In this document: positions 33,747 through 44,208 of the stretch, in pieces | Numbering within the stretch: the first letter of the stretch is position 1 | Layout of the letters: each line of letters begins with the position of its first letter | Assembly: GCA_029449245.1 (NCBI GenBank) | Contig: JANATF010000002.1 | Span: forward strand, 2,976,001 to 3,040,000 | DNA: 64,000 nucleotides | Reading direction: 5' to 3' | Source of the DNA: Mortierella alpina | Lineage: Eukaryota; Mortierellomycota; Mortierellomycetes; Mortierellales; Mortierellaceae | Position numbers and translations under genes: made by a program | The notes under the pieces: model-generated | The model's input: only the letters and a program-made list of their open reading frames with translations | Databases searched by the model: none | Told to the model about the DNA's origin: nothing

Positions 33747-35247
33747 ATGGCAGCCGACGCTCAACAGGTCATGCTAGCCCACAGCTGGACTGAGGACTCG
33801 GCCATCGACCCTACTGGATACTGGATGGCTGAGAAACTGGTAAATACTAGGCGCCTCTACGCCTCTGCCTCCCTGTGCGGTGCAACCAGTTTCACAGACC
33901 TCTGACCGCTGTCCTCTGATCTTTAACCTTTCATGCATGCTCTAGGACGGAGTACGCGCTTATTTTGACGGAACCCACTTCTATTCTCGAGCTGGCAACA
34001 AGTTCTCGGCTCCACCATTCTTCAGTAAACACCTTCCAACAGATCAACCTCTCGACGGCGAGCTCTGGCTCGGTCGCGGTCGTTTCCAGCAATGCATTTC
34101 CATCGTCAAAAATCAAAAAGCAGCTCGCGCGGAAGAATGGAAGGAAGTTACTTATCTGGTCTTTGATGCACCCAAGTTGGACATGGTTTATGAAAAACGA
34201 CTTGAGTATCTCAAGACAATCATGCCAACCTACGGTCAGGACAGGATGTCTTTATCGTCCCCCACATCGTCCACAAATGTCCCTCCGTATGCGCGGCTCG
34301 TCCCTGTCCAAAAGTGCCTCTCTATATCCCACCTGCTACGAGAGCTAGACCATGTACAGACTCATGGGGGAGAGGGCATCATGGTAAGCTCACAACATCA
34401 TCTCACGCCAGACTGTAAAGATATCACCTGGGCTCTATACTAATGCTGTATGCTTTTCCCATGATATATACAGCTTCGAGCACCCCGATCGAGATACGAG
34501 TTCAAGAGATCACGAACACTACTGAAGGTCAAGACATTCTTCGACGAGGAGGCTATTGTCGTTGCAAGTGTAAAAGGTTCAGGAAGGCATGCTCATCGCA
34601 TGGGCCATCTCGAGGTCAAAACCCCCGATGGACGCACCTTCTCTGTCGGCTCTGGATTCACAGATGCCCAGCGAGATAAACCTCCTAAAACGGGCACCGT
34701 TATCACCTACAAGTTTCAGGAACTGAGCAACAGGCTCAACCCTCGGTTCCCAACATTTGTTGGTGAGAGGTTTGACATCAGCTGGACCGATTATTGCAAG
34801 TCCTACACACCACCAACACTCAAAGCAGCCTCCCCCGCCAAGGTTGTATCGCTGTTAAAGCAAAAAAGTCTTGTCTTTCAAGATGGAGTCAATGATGACG
34901 ATACAACCTCAGGTTCAGCATCTTTTCTCAACGCAGATGCTGAGGATGATAAAGAGCGCCAGAGCGACTCTACTGGCGAGGACACAGGTACATCCACAGT
35001 GTCATCACCATCGTCGTCATCAGTAGGCACTACCTCTAGCCCAGGATCCAGCTCAAGCAACCGAAAGCGGACTCTTGGACAAGCCAGCGCACCGTCTCCA
35101 CTTCAGAAAAAAAACAATGGCGACAATAACGATGCGGACGATAGCGACAGCAAACAGGAGCCCTGTCGTTACGGAGCAAGCTGCTACCGTCGGAACCCTG
35201 ATCACCACAAACAATACAGCCATCCTCACAAGCGCGCCAGGCAGTGA
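33747..35247 (+). CDS. ATP-dependent DNA ligase with C-terminal PBZ zinc finger
   Basis: Three exons close to 434 residues: 33747-33839, 33946-34383, 34474-35247. Motif I is KLDGVRAYFDG with the adenylated lysine at residue 30; GELWLGRGRFQ, YLVFDAPKL, GGEGIMLRAP and YEFKRSRTLLKVKTFFDEEA follow as motifs III to V, and an OB-fold (PKTGTVITYKFQEL, FVGERFDISW) completes the core. The size and motif spacing are those of small bacterial or viral-type ligases rather than nuclear Lig1, Lig3 or Lig4. A Ser/Asp-rich linker (about residues 300-400) leads to a textbook PBZ finger, CRYGASCYRRNPDHHKQYSH, with ligands Cys408, Cys414, His421 and His427. PBZ fingers bind poly(ADP-ribose), so recruitment to PARP-marked breaks is inferred. 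Confidence 0.93.
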
Positions 35248-35421
35248 CCATCATCATACCCATTACGATAGACAACCTAACAGCCTAATGAAACCAAAAG
35301 CAAATTAAAGACTTCTCGTCCTCGTCCATCCACGGAGAGAGTTGTTCATCATGAGCGAGCATCCAGCGAGCCAAAAAAAATGCAAAATCTCTGGCAGCGA
35401 TGCCAAAAAGCAAAAAAGAGA

Positions 35422-35505
35422 TCCGAAAACCCGGATTTGAACCAGGGACCTAGAGATGACATTTGAAACTACAGTCTCCCGCTCTACCAACTGAGCTATT
35501 TTCGG
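35422..35505 (-). tRNA. tRNA-Tyr(GTA) with 11-nt intron, left palindrome arm
   Basis: Reverse complement of the plus copy at 35723-35806, identical in sequence. Acceptor stem CCGAAAA pairs with TTTTCGG, D arm GCTC/GAGC, anticodon loop CTGTAG, intron after position 37, T arm CCTGG-TTCAAAT-CCGGG, discriminator A. Confidence 0.95.
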
Positions 35506-35722
35506 TTTCAAGCAATTTGATTGGATGGCGACTTGCTCGCAATTTTGCATCAACAACCTATGAACAAACTAGTCATGGAAATAAAGAATTGCAAGGAATT
35601 ATTTATCTAACGTCACTAATTGTCATTAATTCCTTGCAATTCTTTATTTCCATGACTAGTTTGTTCATAGGTTGTTGATGCAAAATTGCGAGCAAGTCGC
35701 CATCCAATCAAATTGCTTGAAA

Positions 35723-35806
35723 CCGAAAATAGCTCAGTTGGTAGAGCGGGAGACTGTAGTTTCAAATGTCATCTCTAGGTCCCTGGTTCAAATCCGGGTT
35801 TTCGGA
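35723..35806 (+). tRNA. tRNA-Tyr(GTA) with 11-nt intron, right palindrome arm
   Basis: 84 nt. The anticodon GTA is at 35756-35758 and the intron TTTCAAATGTC at 35760-35770, in the canonical place one base after the anticodon; tRNA-Tyr genes with such introns are usual in eukaryotes. All four stems pair (one G-T in the anticodon stem, one in the T stem). A T run follows at 35811-35816, suitable as a Pol III terminator. It is transcribed away from its twin, with the palindrome centre between the two 5' ends. Confidence 0.96.
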
Positions 35807-35937
35807 TCTCTTTTTTGCTTTTTGGCATCGCTGCCAGAGATTTTGCATTTTTTTTGGCTCGCTGGATGCTCGCTCATGATGAACAACTCTCTCCGTGGAT
35901 GGACGAGGAAGGAGAGGTGATATTACTTTTTGAGAAT

Positions 35938-36957
35938 TTATTGGACTCCATTATGTCCTGGTGCTGATGGCAGAGTTTCGGATTTGATTCTGACCGAGCG
36001 GTCTGATATATACGTCCCGATATATTGCTCCCTGGATCGCTTTGCAGCGCTTACAAGCTCTGAGCTCCCGGACCTATTATGTTCAGTGTCGTCGAGTGTC
36101 GGGTCCTCGTTGCGACTTGGAAGTTGCTCAGGGTCTGATTCCGGATCTTGATCTGACGCGATTCCATTTGATTGCGCAGCCTTTTCTCTTCTGTGTGTAG
36201 CAAGCGCCGCATCCAGTGATGGGAATGTTTGCATGTTAATTCCTGAGGATAAGGTGCTAACGTGTGTCGAATGATCAAAAGTCGGCCCACAGTCGTATGT
36301 CCAGATAACAGTTCCAATAGGCGTTCCGCTTTCAAGCTCGACGTGATGTATTTGTGAGGAGGTGCTGTTTTGCAAAGAAGCCTGCTCTGGAGCTAGACAG
36401 TAGAAAAAGCAAAACCATGAGAATTTGGCTGACTCTGCAAACTCTCAAGCATGCACAGGCATGCATAGACTATAAATGGTGTTAAGCAGAGGGCCTCCAG
36501 TCCAGTACCTGTGAATATTGCTTGACGCACTGTGCGCAATTTAGTTGTGCACGCCACCAAAATATCATATGAGGGATTCTTGAGAAGATTTCCGACGCGC
36601 GCGGGGATCTTGCATGTCGGGCATTGGCACTCTGTGCCCAGAATAGGACGAATGCAGTCTCTAGTAGGATCGATTGAAGTAAAAGGCCGTGAGCTCGATT
36701 TTCCTCCCCTTGGAGCTCATGTCGATCAGCAGCAGCTTGTAAGATGTCGTACAGGCAAAAGTTGTGTCCACATTCTTGAACAGTGAAGGTCGATTGCAAT
36801 TCGTTGCCGCTAGCGTGAGGGGAGGCACAAGATTATGTTAGTCGCCTATTCTCGCAAGCATGCTGAAGCGCAGGATTAGGTCGAGAGGATGCAGTTACCA
36901 TAGAGGACATTGAAGCAGGGCACTCAAGTCCTCGATCGAGTTGTCAAATGCAGCCAT
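35938..36957 (-). CDS. RING protein of BARD1/BRCA1 type, no BRCT
   Basis: Four exons close to 240 residues: 36957-36899, 36809-36753, 36660-36509, 36392-35938. Splicing assembles an N-terminal C3HC4 RING: LLQCPLC, then VQECGHNFCLDCIRPI, then ECQCPTCKIPARVGNLLKN. The residues after the last zinc pair, SYDILVACTTKLRTV, match the flanking helix that pairs BRCA1 with BARD1. The rest is polar, with Ser/Asp/Glu-rich sequence and a basic SAAKRSREQYIG. The C-terminal BRCT pair expected of full-length BARD1/BRCA1 is absent: the frame ends at 35938, 29 bp from the tRNA-Tyr palindrome. It could be a naturally short RING protein or a gene that lost its 3' half. Confidence 0.78.
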
Positions 36958-37005
36958 TGGAGTGGCAAAGAGGAGTGTGTAAAATTTAGCTGCTGTTGTA
37001 TTTTA

Positions 37006-38972
37006 TCACTTTTGGATCACTTCCCGATCCCAACCAAGCGAGGGGTCTTCGCCCGAGGTTTCGGGCGGAGACTGTGCCTCGAAATCGCGACGCGCCAACG
37101 CATAGGTAGTGTCGATCATGAGGATGATCTCGCCAATGCCGTAGACAAGGCCAATGGCGTAAAAAAAGTTGGCGTTCCCACTCCCGACATAGACCCAGAG
37201 ATACCAGAAAATCGGAGCCAGGAGCGACGAGTAGAGGAATAGGTTCACTATGAGGAATGTATAGCGCATGTCTATTCGCGAGGAGAAATAAGGTGATGTT
37301 AAGCATTCCCCTCACTGTAATTATCGGTCATGAACTGTTGGCGGTGCTTACACTTGAAAATCTCGGAGCAGAGTGGTAGCAACCCAAGATACAGGGATGC
37401 ATCTCCAAACGACGGGTAGCCTTTGAATGTGCCCATCACCGTGCACAGCAGGAAGGAGACGAACAGTGGGCGGTTTCTACGTAGGTGTGTCACAAACAAG
37501 GCGTCAATTCCTGTGCAAAGCCCACAGACGATACCCAGGCCTGCACTAATTAGGTACCTCAGCTTGATGGAAATAGGGGCTGCAAAGATGAAGACGTGGA
37601 TCTGGAACACGAGAATGAAGAATGGCCTGAATTGATCAAACATCTCGATAAAAAAGTACCAGAAAAGTCCTAAGTTCGGGGTCAGATCGCTGACCATCAA
37701 GCTATAACAAAGTGAGGGGCATAGGATGTCAATTTTCGTGTCCATCCTTGGCTTCATCATACAGGCAAGATATAGAGGTAACATACATGGTCCCATAGAC
37801 ACTGCCAACGAAATCCCAAGAGCCCACCAAGACATGGGAGAGCAAGAGGAGTGAGGCTAGTGACCCTGTGAAGAGTGCTACACATTTCAGAGCTATCTTC
37901 TAAATGAATACACACCATTCTTCAAGTCAGTCTACGATCTACGGACAAGTCGGATAATGGTCCAGCCGCCAGCAGCAAACGATGTCACTTATCAAATACC
38001 TGTTTTTGATCTTGCACGGTGTCATTGCGCGTAAGCAATAGAATAACTGGGACAATGAGCATGGCTGGGTAGAGCGATAGATAGGCCGCCGCTGCAACAC
38101 TGAACATAGCGAGACCCTTGTTGCCTAAGTTTCGTGTTTTGGGGAAACAGTTAGATCGCTGTGAACATGCTACTGACCCTGCGTTTGAGTGGTGCCTTAC
38201 CCTTCATGCCCATCCAGATTCCTGCCACAACTGCCATATTAGAGTACAGAATTGTGCTCCTTCCAATGCAGCTAGCGATTGTATATGGGTTGAATAGGTA
38301 TAATGTGGCCACCTTTAAGCCATCCATGCCGGGTTCCTCGACTCTGTTACCAAAGTGCCGAATTTTAAGCGCCTTTGCAGAGTCCTTGTCCTTTAGCACT
38401 GTGATCTGTAACAGCATGTATCCGATGAAGAGATCGCATGCGACGTAAAGAACGTCGACCAAAAGCGGCGAGGAGATGATAGGATAAAAGAGTCCGAGGA
38501 GTAAGGGCGCCTATAAGAAGAGGAGAATCAGCCCATTTGTCCATATTCATCCGTGCCGTGCTTTATAGCGCGCTGTAGCCTGACAACTTTTGTCGCTGTA
38601 TTACCTGATGGAAGACTCCTCCGTCATAGGGCGGCACACCATTCCTGTAGAGAAACACGCCCTCGGACACTGTAGGTAAAAGGCGATCCATGCTCCGGTC
38701 AGTAATCGAGGATCGCGACAGGTACGAAAGGACGCGCATGATGGGCCTACTCGCGACCTATTGCGTTTTCACATACATCTCTTGAAACTAGTGATAGGGG
38801 TAGATATCTCGACGCGGCCGGCAAGTAGTGTGGCCAGTGCTGGGAACTGGAATAGTGCTATTCGCAGCGCGAGTGCTGTGGCGAAGATTGCCGATGCATT
38901 GAAGGAGTGAGGCGTTGCAGATGCTCGCTTCAAGGTCGAGTCACTCGCAGACTCGACTGGTGTGAGAGCCAT
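37006..38972 (-). CDS. GPI transamidase subunit PIG-U (Gab1/Cdc91)
   Basis: Seven exons close to 474 residues: 38972-38777, 38669-38605, 38510-38201, 38124-38000, 37899-37787, 37701-37352, 37271-37006. The polytopic ER-membrane product matches PIG-U along its length: RVEISTPITSFKR then LSEGVFLYRNGVPPYDGG after splicing, LYLFNPYTIASCIGRST, AYLSLYPAMLIVPVILL, SWDFVGSVYG, VSDLTPNLGLFWYFFIEMFD, KGYPSFGDASLYLGLLPLC and WVYVGSGNANFFYAIGLVYG. The subunit is part of the five-protein complex that attaches GPI anchors to proteins in the ER. It has about ten membrane helices and no signal peptide beyond the first. The gene is divergent from EDC4 with only about 310 bp between starts. Confidence 0.95.
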
Positions 38973-39282
38973 ATTGTCGCTGACTTTCTTTGCTAAGGTC
39001 GAGTCCTGTTTTCTGGCGGTAGGGTATAGAAAGGCAGGATGGAAACAGTAGTGGAGATGCACTTCGAGTCCAAGGTATATACATATAACTATAAAGCCCG
39101 TCCGATTGGCTGAATCATCTCCGGTGACGTAAAATTGGCGACCACCGGCGCCCTCCACGACACTTTTTTTTATTGCTCTTGCTTTTTCGTCGTCCACACC
39201 ATTTCAACGCGCGCTCCCTTCCTATCCTTTGTTGCTCCTCGCAGTGGATGCTATAGGACCAAGACAAGCAGACGCACCCACA
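38973..39282. promoter_or_regulatory. bidirectional promoter, PIG-U and EDC4
   Basis: About 310 bp between two divergent start codons. A TATA-like TATATACATATAAC is near 39075-39090. A CT-rich run precedes the EDC4 start. No gene seen. Confidence 0.5.
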
Positions 39283-42200
39283 ATGGCAAGCGACAACAGA
39301 TCTCTGCTCGACATGCTACACGGCCAGGGTGTACAAGGTGGACATGGCGGACAAGGCGCACAAGGTGGTCAAGGCACCCAAGGCGGACAGGCTCATGGAC
39401 AGAGCTTTCACCCTCAGCAGCACATGCAGCAGCAACACCAGCAGCAGCAGCAGCCAATGGATGACAGGCGTTCCTCAAGAGCGATGGACGGGCGTTTCTA
39501 CAACAACTTCGACTATTTCGAGCAGTCGCAATCAATGGGTCCTATGGGCCCAATGGGACCCACCGGTCAAATGGGTCCAATGGGTCCAATGGCGCCTATG
39601 GACTCTGGACCCGCCATGGATCAGCGAACATTCATGCAGCTGATGGGTCAGCCGCCTGGCCCACATATGGCTCCATTTCCCCAGGGCCCACCCCCACCCG
39701 GTCGTCCTCCACCTCATGGGAATGCATTGGCATCTCTGCTGCAAAGCTTGAACCAGCCCTTCTCACCGCCAGCCGAGGCATCTGCGCCGGCTTTCAGCGC
39801 TCCGTCGCAGCAGCATCAGCAGCAGCCCATGTTGCAGAAGCACACTCCTCCATCCCAGGCGAACCTGCAGGCAAGCACAGAGAGCCTTAAACTCGCGTTG
39901 TTCGGGGGCGTGGTACCTAAACAGGAGACCACCAGCGCCCAGCAAAAAACCGAGGATCTCAAGATGGCCCTCTTTGGTGCATCTCGGTCTGATCTGGTGC
40001 AGCCTCAGCCCAGCCCAAAGAAGGAAGAAGTGTAAGGATTCTTGCCGTAATGCTTTTCTCTTACTTTTAGGATATGAGCCTTTAGCACTTACCCAGCACA
40101 TGGACAACTCCATCTCCTGATTTCATTAGCAACCTTTTGGCGATGCTTCAGAAGTCGTCAAGCTCATCTTCGCCTGCGCCTCAGCCTCTTTCAGAGACCA
40201 AGGCAGATCCAAGCTCGGAGCACAAGTCGTTGGGGGGTAGAAGAGACAGCACTCCTAAGCCTGCGTCGTCCAAGGAAACTACACCTCAGTCGAGCTCAAA
40301 GTCAAAGTTTACATATGTCAACCCCTTCCACTCCTTCACGAGTGCGGCTAGCACGCCTGCCTCAACCTCAGCGCCATCGGCTGTTAGTGCAGCGCCCGCG
40401 GCAACACATGTGGTGCAATCAAGGACTTCAACCCCAGTTGCTGGTTCGCAGGATCACTCGCCAGCTGAGCCATCTTCCAAGCGCTCGTCAATGAGCACAC
40501 CTGTCCCGCGCAGAGAGACCCCGACTCATGCCGAAGCAGAAGCAGGCGGACGCCCTCATGAGCATGGCCAGAAGCGCTATCAGCTGGACCAGCTTTTACC
40601 CCCCCACTCTGCTTGGAATCACCGCGTGCAGAAGCTGGCGAAAGGCAGTTCTAGGTACGATATAGCTTCTGAAAGCATTTCCAAACTCTGTATTCAGTGC
40701 TTCGATGCAAATCTAGGTATACTCACCTCGCCGCTTCGCAAATAGTATTCCCGACGGCGTCTATTTGAGCCATCCAGAATCCGAAATCACCACCTATGAC
40801 ACTGGACTGGTCAACTCGGAGGCGATCTTCTCTGAGGACCTTGAGACCATCCCCATCACTCTTATCCCTACAGATGTGGAATACAACCACGGGAGGATGG
40901 TGGCTGTCAGCAAAGGCTACATCAGCTATGCCGCGAAAGGTACGCGCTATCAAGTTGGAGATTACTCCTGTCCTAGTCGAGAATCTTCACATGCTCTCCC
41001 TCGTATCATGGCGTCTCTTTGCCCTCTTTTGCATCTCTGCTGACATTGAATTGTTTTAGGTGGCAAGATTCGGGTCATCCAGCAGTCTCACGGACACAGG
41101 ACTCTTCTTCGCGGCCACACAGATCAAGTCATTGACATGGGGTTTTCGTCTGTGAAAGCTCAGAAAGCCACAGGATTGCAACTCCTTGCTAGTGTCGGTA
41201 AGGATAGCAAGGTCATCATCTGGGATCTTTCAGGTTCCGATGTAGATTCAACGGATATCGCCCACTCCAAGTACCTGGAGCTGATTGGAACCCCCCACGC
41301 GGATCAGCCGCGCTATAGTCGCATCGCATGGAGCCCCACTCACCCTTCGCACCTGGCTCTGGTCAACAATGATGATCACTCTGTTATCATCATCAACATT
41401 CACGATCTTGTGGCATCACAGGCAGACCAGTCGCCGGTTGTGAACGAAGCACAGCTTTTGCCCCACTCTCGTATCATCCAGGCGCATGATCAGGTACTGT
41501 GCCCAAAAAACCGGCGCTTGCTGCGATCTATTGGATGCTTAGTGGCGTACTCTAGCCGCAAATCTAACATCTGTCACCTGTCTCGTTTCTGCAGGCCATC
41601 AACGACATTTCATTTTCTCGAGATGGAACTGTTCTCATCACTGCCAGCGAGGATGGATCTGTCAAGTTCTGGGATTTGAGCGAGACCGCTACCGCGCCAG
41701 TGATGCTGAACGAAATCATTCCTCACGGCGGGTTGGGAATCACGAATGCAATGTTTGTTGATCAACCTGACACATCCTCAGCGCGCTGCATTGTCACAGC
41801 TTGTCGTCGGGGAACAGAGTTAAGTCTTTGGCATATTTCTGGAACAGGACCTTTGGATCAGTTCGTCTTCAAGGAACCGCCTTCATCGGGTAGGCGTTCG
41901 TCCCTTGGCAAGTCAGCATCGCGCCTGCAGGACTTGCGGATGTTCAACTTTATGGGATACGACTGCGAGACGGCAAGCCTCGTGTTGGCAAACAGTGCGC
42001 GCCTCTCCCTCTTTGGGCTAAAGCTGAAGGTCACCCAGACTTTGGATAGCGATGGCCTCACAAGCAATATTGATCAAGCGGCACTTATCAGGACAAGCGT
42101 GTCTCAAGAGAAGGCGTCGTGCTCCGCCGCGATTGACTTTATGATCGAGTATCCCATGCCACAGCCCATAGTCAGCTTTGTTGTCATGCCCGACTCTTCA

Positions 42201-44208
42201 CCGGAGTACAACGGCTTCTCGGTGTATTGCATGCAGGCAAAGGCTGTTCAGCAATACATCATCAAGGGCCTTGAGCCACACGACAAACACAAGTGCCACA
42301 CCTTTGTGTCAGCTCCACCAGCATCTAAGCCTGCCGAGCCTAAAGCAAAGGTAGGCCCTAAAACCAGCGCCATCAAGTCGTTGGACTCTGCACAGAACAA
42401 GATCAGTGATAGCGCAGAGTCCTCTGGAGTATTCAAATTTGAGAAGGTTGCCACGGAATCCGTTGCACCCACACCTATTTCTCAGTCTGAGAATCAGGAG
42501 AAGGAGCCGGAAAAGTCGATAAAGCTGCATGGCCCAGTCATCAACGGCGCGATCGCAAAACTAAAGGAGAAGAAGCGCAGCTCGGTCGCGGACAACCAAA
42601 GCCAGCCAGAATTAGGAGCGGACAGGAAGGAGTCGCCTAAAATTCCAACCCCCGGACGAATGGGGAGGAAGAGTAGCCAGGATACCTCTCCAAGTGTCGT
42701 GCAAGCGGAAGGATTCGCATCCAAGAAAGGGCCTTCACCTGACGCCCGACCTCCTGCCGATGCCGCAAAGCCATCTGGCCGCAACTCAAGGCAGCAAGTG
42801 AACCGACACCAGGAGGTCACTGATGTAGGTTTGCCAGCGTTGGAGTACACATCTCCGTCAAGTGGTGGCGCCATGTCAATGTCCGCAGGTGATCTGCAGT
42901 CGATGCTTCAGGCCATGGAGGATAAGATTGCTTCGCGTCTCGAAAAGAAATTGAGCCTCGAATTGGAGCAGCAGTATCGCAAGATGGATCAGGATCAGAT
43001 TGCGCGGCAAGAGGTTGTCCTGAAAATGGTTTCGCAGACCTTGGCCAAGAACACCGAGCAGCTTCTGGTCCAGACGGTCAGCAAGGAGATCCAAAACTCG
43101 GTTATTCCGTCGCTCAACAAGATTGTCGGTGCCGCGGTCGAGCGTCAACTTGCGCGCACAATAAGCGACGCGACACTTAAGGTGAGAGGACTAAGATGCT
43201 ACTTAGGCTTGTTGCGCAAGGCTTGTTACCTGTTATTGCGTGCTAATGTACCTCGTGTTCTTCTCTGTTTAGGCTATGCCCTCAGCTCTCGAGGCCGCTG
43301 TGAAGGAGAATGTCGAGAAGGTCATGGGAGGCAAGGGGTTTGTGGAAAGCTTGACGACAAAGGTCGCATCAACAATTCGACCCTCAGTTGAGGACTCGTT
43401 CAAGGAGAGCTTTACCAAGGTCTTGATTCCATCGTATCAAAAGGCGACCCAGGTCATGTTCCAACAGATCCATACAGCCTTCCAGAGCGGCATTGAGGAC
43501 TTATCTTCCGCCAACCAGAAGGACCATGAGTCTATCGAGACCCTTTCGGCCAACGTGAGGAAAATCGCGTCGAACGTGGACCTCATCCAAACCAGCCTTG
43601 CTCAAGTTGCGCAGGCGCAATCAGAGCAGCTTGCTGGCAACCAGCCACGACCGGATCAGCAACGTCGCACTGTCGCGAGTGGGCTGCAGAGAGCCTTGCA
43701 GGGCGAGGACGGTACAGGCGGTGCAGGACACGGATCTCGAAGAGCATCTCAGCAAACATCACCTGTAGAGTCGAGGCAGACTGCAGCCATCAACCAGTTG
43801 ATTGCCTATGGTGATTTCGAGGGCGCCTTCACGCAAGCACTGTCGATCAATGAGGCCAATGCGGTGATTCATATCTGTAGCAAGGTCTCGCCGCGAGCTG
43901 TCTTCCAGCAAACGTCAGCTAATCCTAGTGGGACACTTAGTCAGCCTGTCCTGCTGGCCCTGACGCACCACCTTGCCAACCAAGAGCTCAGCCAGAATCT
44001 GGGCGTGCGACTGACGTGGCTTCAGGAGATTTTGATGCGATTGGACTCTAAGGATCCTCTGCTACGAGAGCACATGAACCAGATCCTGCCCCTGGTTTTG
44101 AAGAGACTAGAGGCCACTTATGCAGAGCTCGCCAGCAGTGGCGACACGAGTCCTCAACTTCACACGCTCCAGCTGCTGTTGCGCTACGTCCACAGCATGC
44201 AATTGTGA
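39283..44208 (+). CDS. enhancer of mRNA decapping 4 (EDC4/Ge-1, Pdc1-like)
   Basis: Six exons close exactly to 1474 residues: 39283-40031, 40130-40654, 40746-40939, 41060-41493, 41595-43181, 43273-44208. Layout: a low-complexity N-terminus with GQGG-, Gln- and collagen-like GPM repeats plus short leucine motifs; a WD40 propeller (about 40790-42300; LLRGHTDQVIDMGFS, LLASVGKDSKVIIWDL, LITASEDGSVKFWDL); a long charged linker; a coiled coil (MLQAMEDKIASRLEKKLSLE onwards); and the helical C-terminal Ge-1 domain (QLIAYGDFEGAFTQALS, LTWLQEILMRLDSKDPLLRE). EDC4 scaffolds Dcp1-Dcp2 and P-body assembly. An in-frame ATG at 39229 exists; 39283 was preferred because MASDNRSLLDML is a typical start. Confidence 0.94.

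Larger units (their letters stand above)
35319..35909. repeat. large perfect palindrome, 283-bp arms, 25-bp spacer
   Basis: Arm 35319-35601 and arm 35627-35909 are inverted complements over their whole length as far as I could check by eye, with even the A8/T8 tracts equal. The spacer is 35602-35626. Each arm holds one complete tRNA-Tyr gene plus about 100 bp of flank on each side. The palindrome fills most of the gap between two convergent genes. Confidence 0.95.

Noticed and set aside
35305-35920. Two 80-codon frames with nearly identical proteins in the tRNA-Tyr palindrome
   Set aside because: They are translations of the tRNA genes and their flanks, identical only because the arms are inverted copies.
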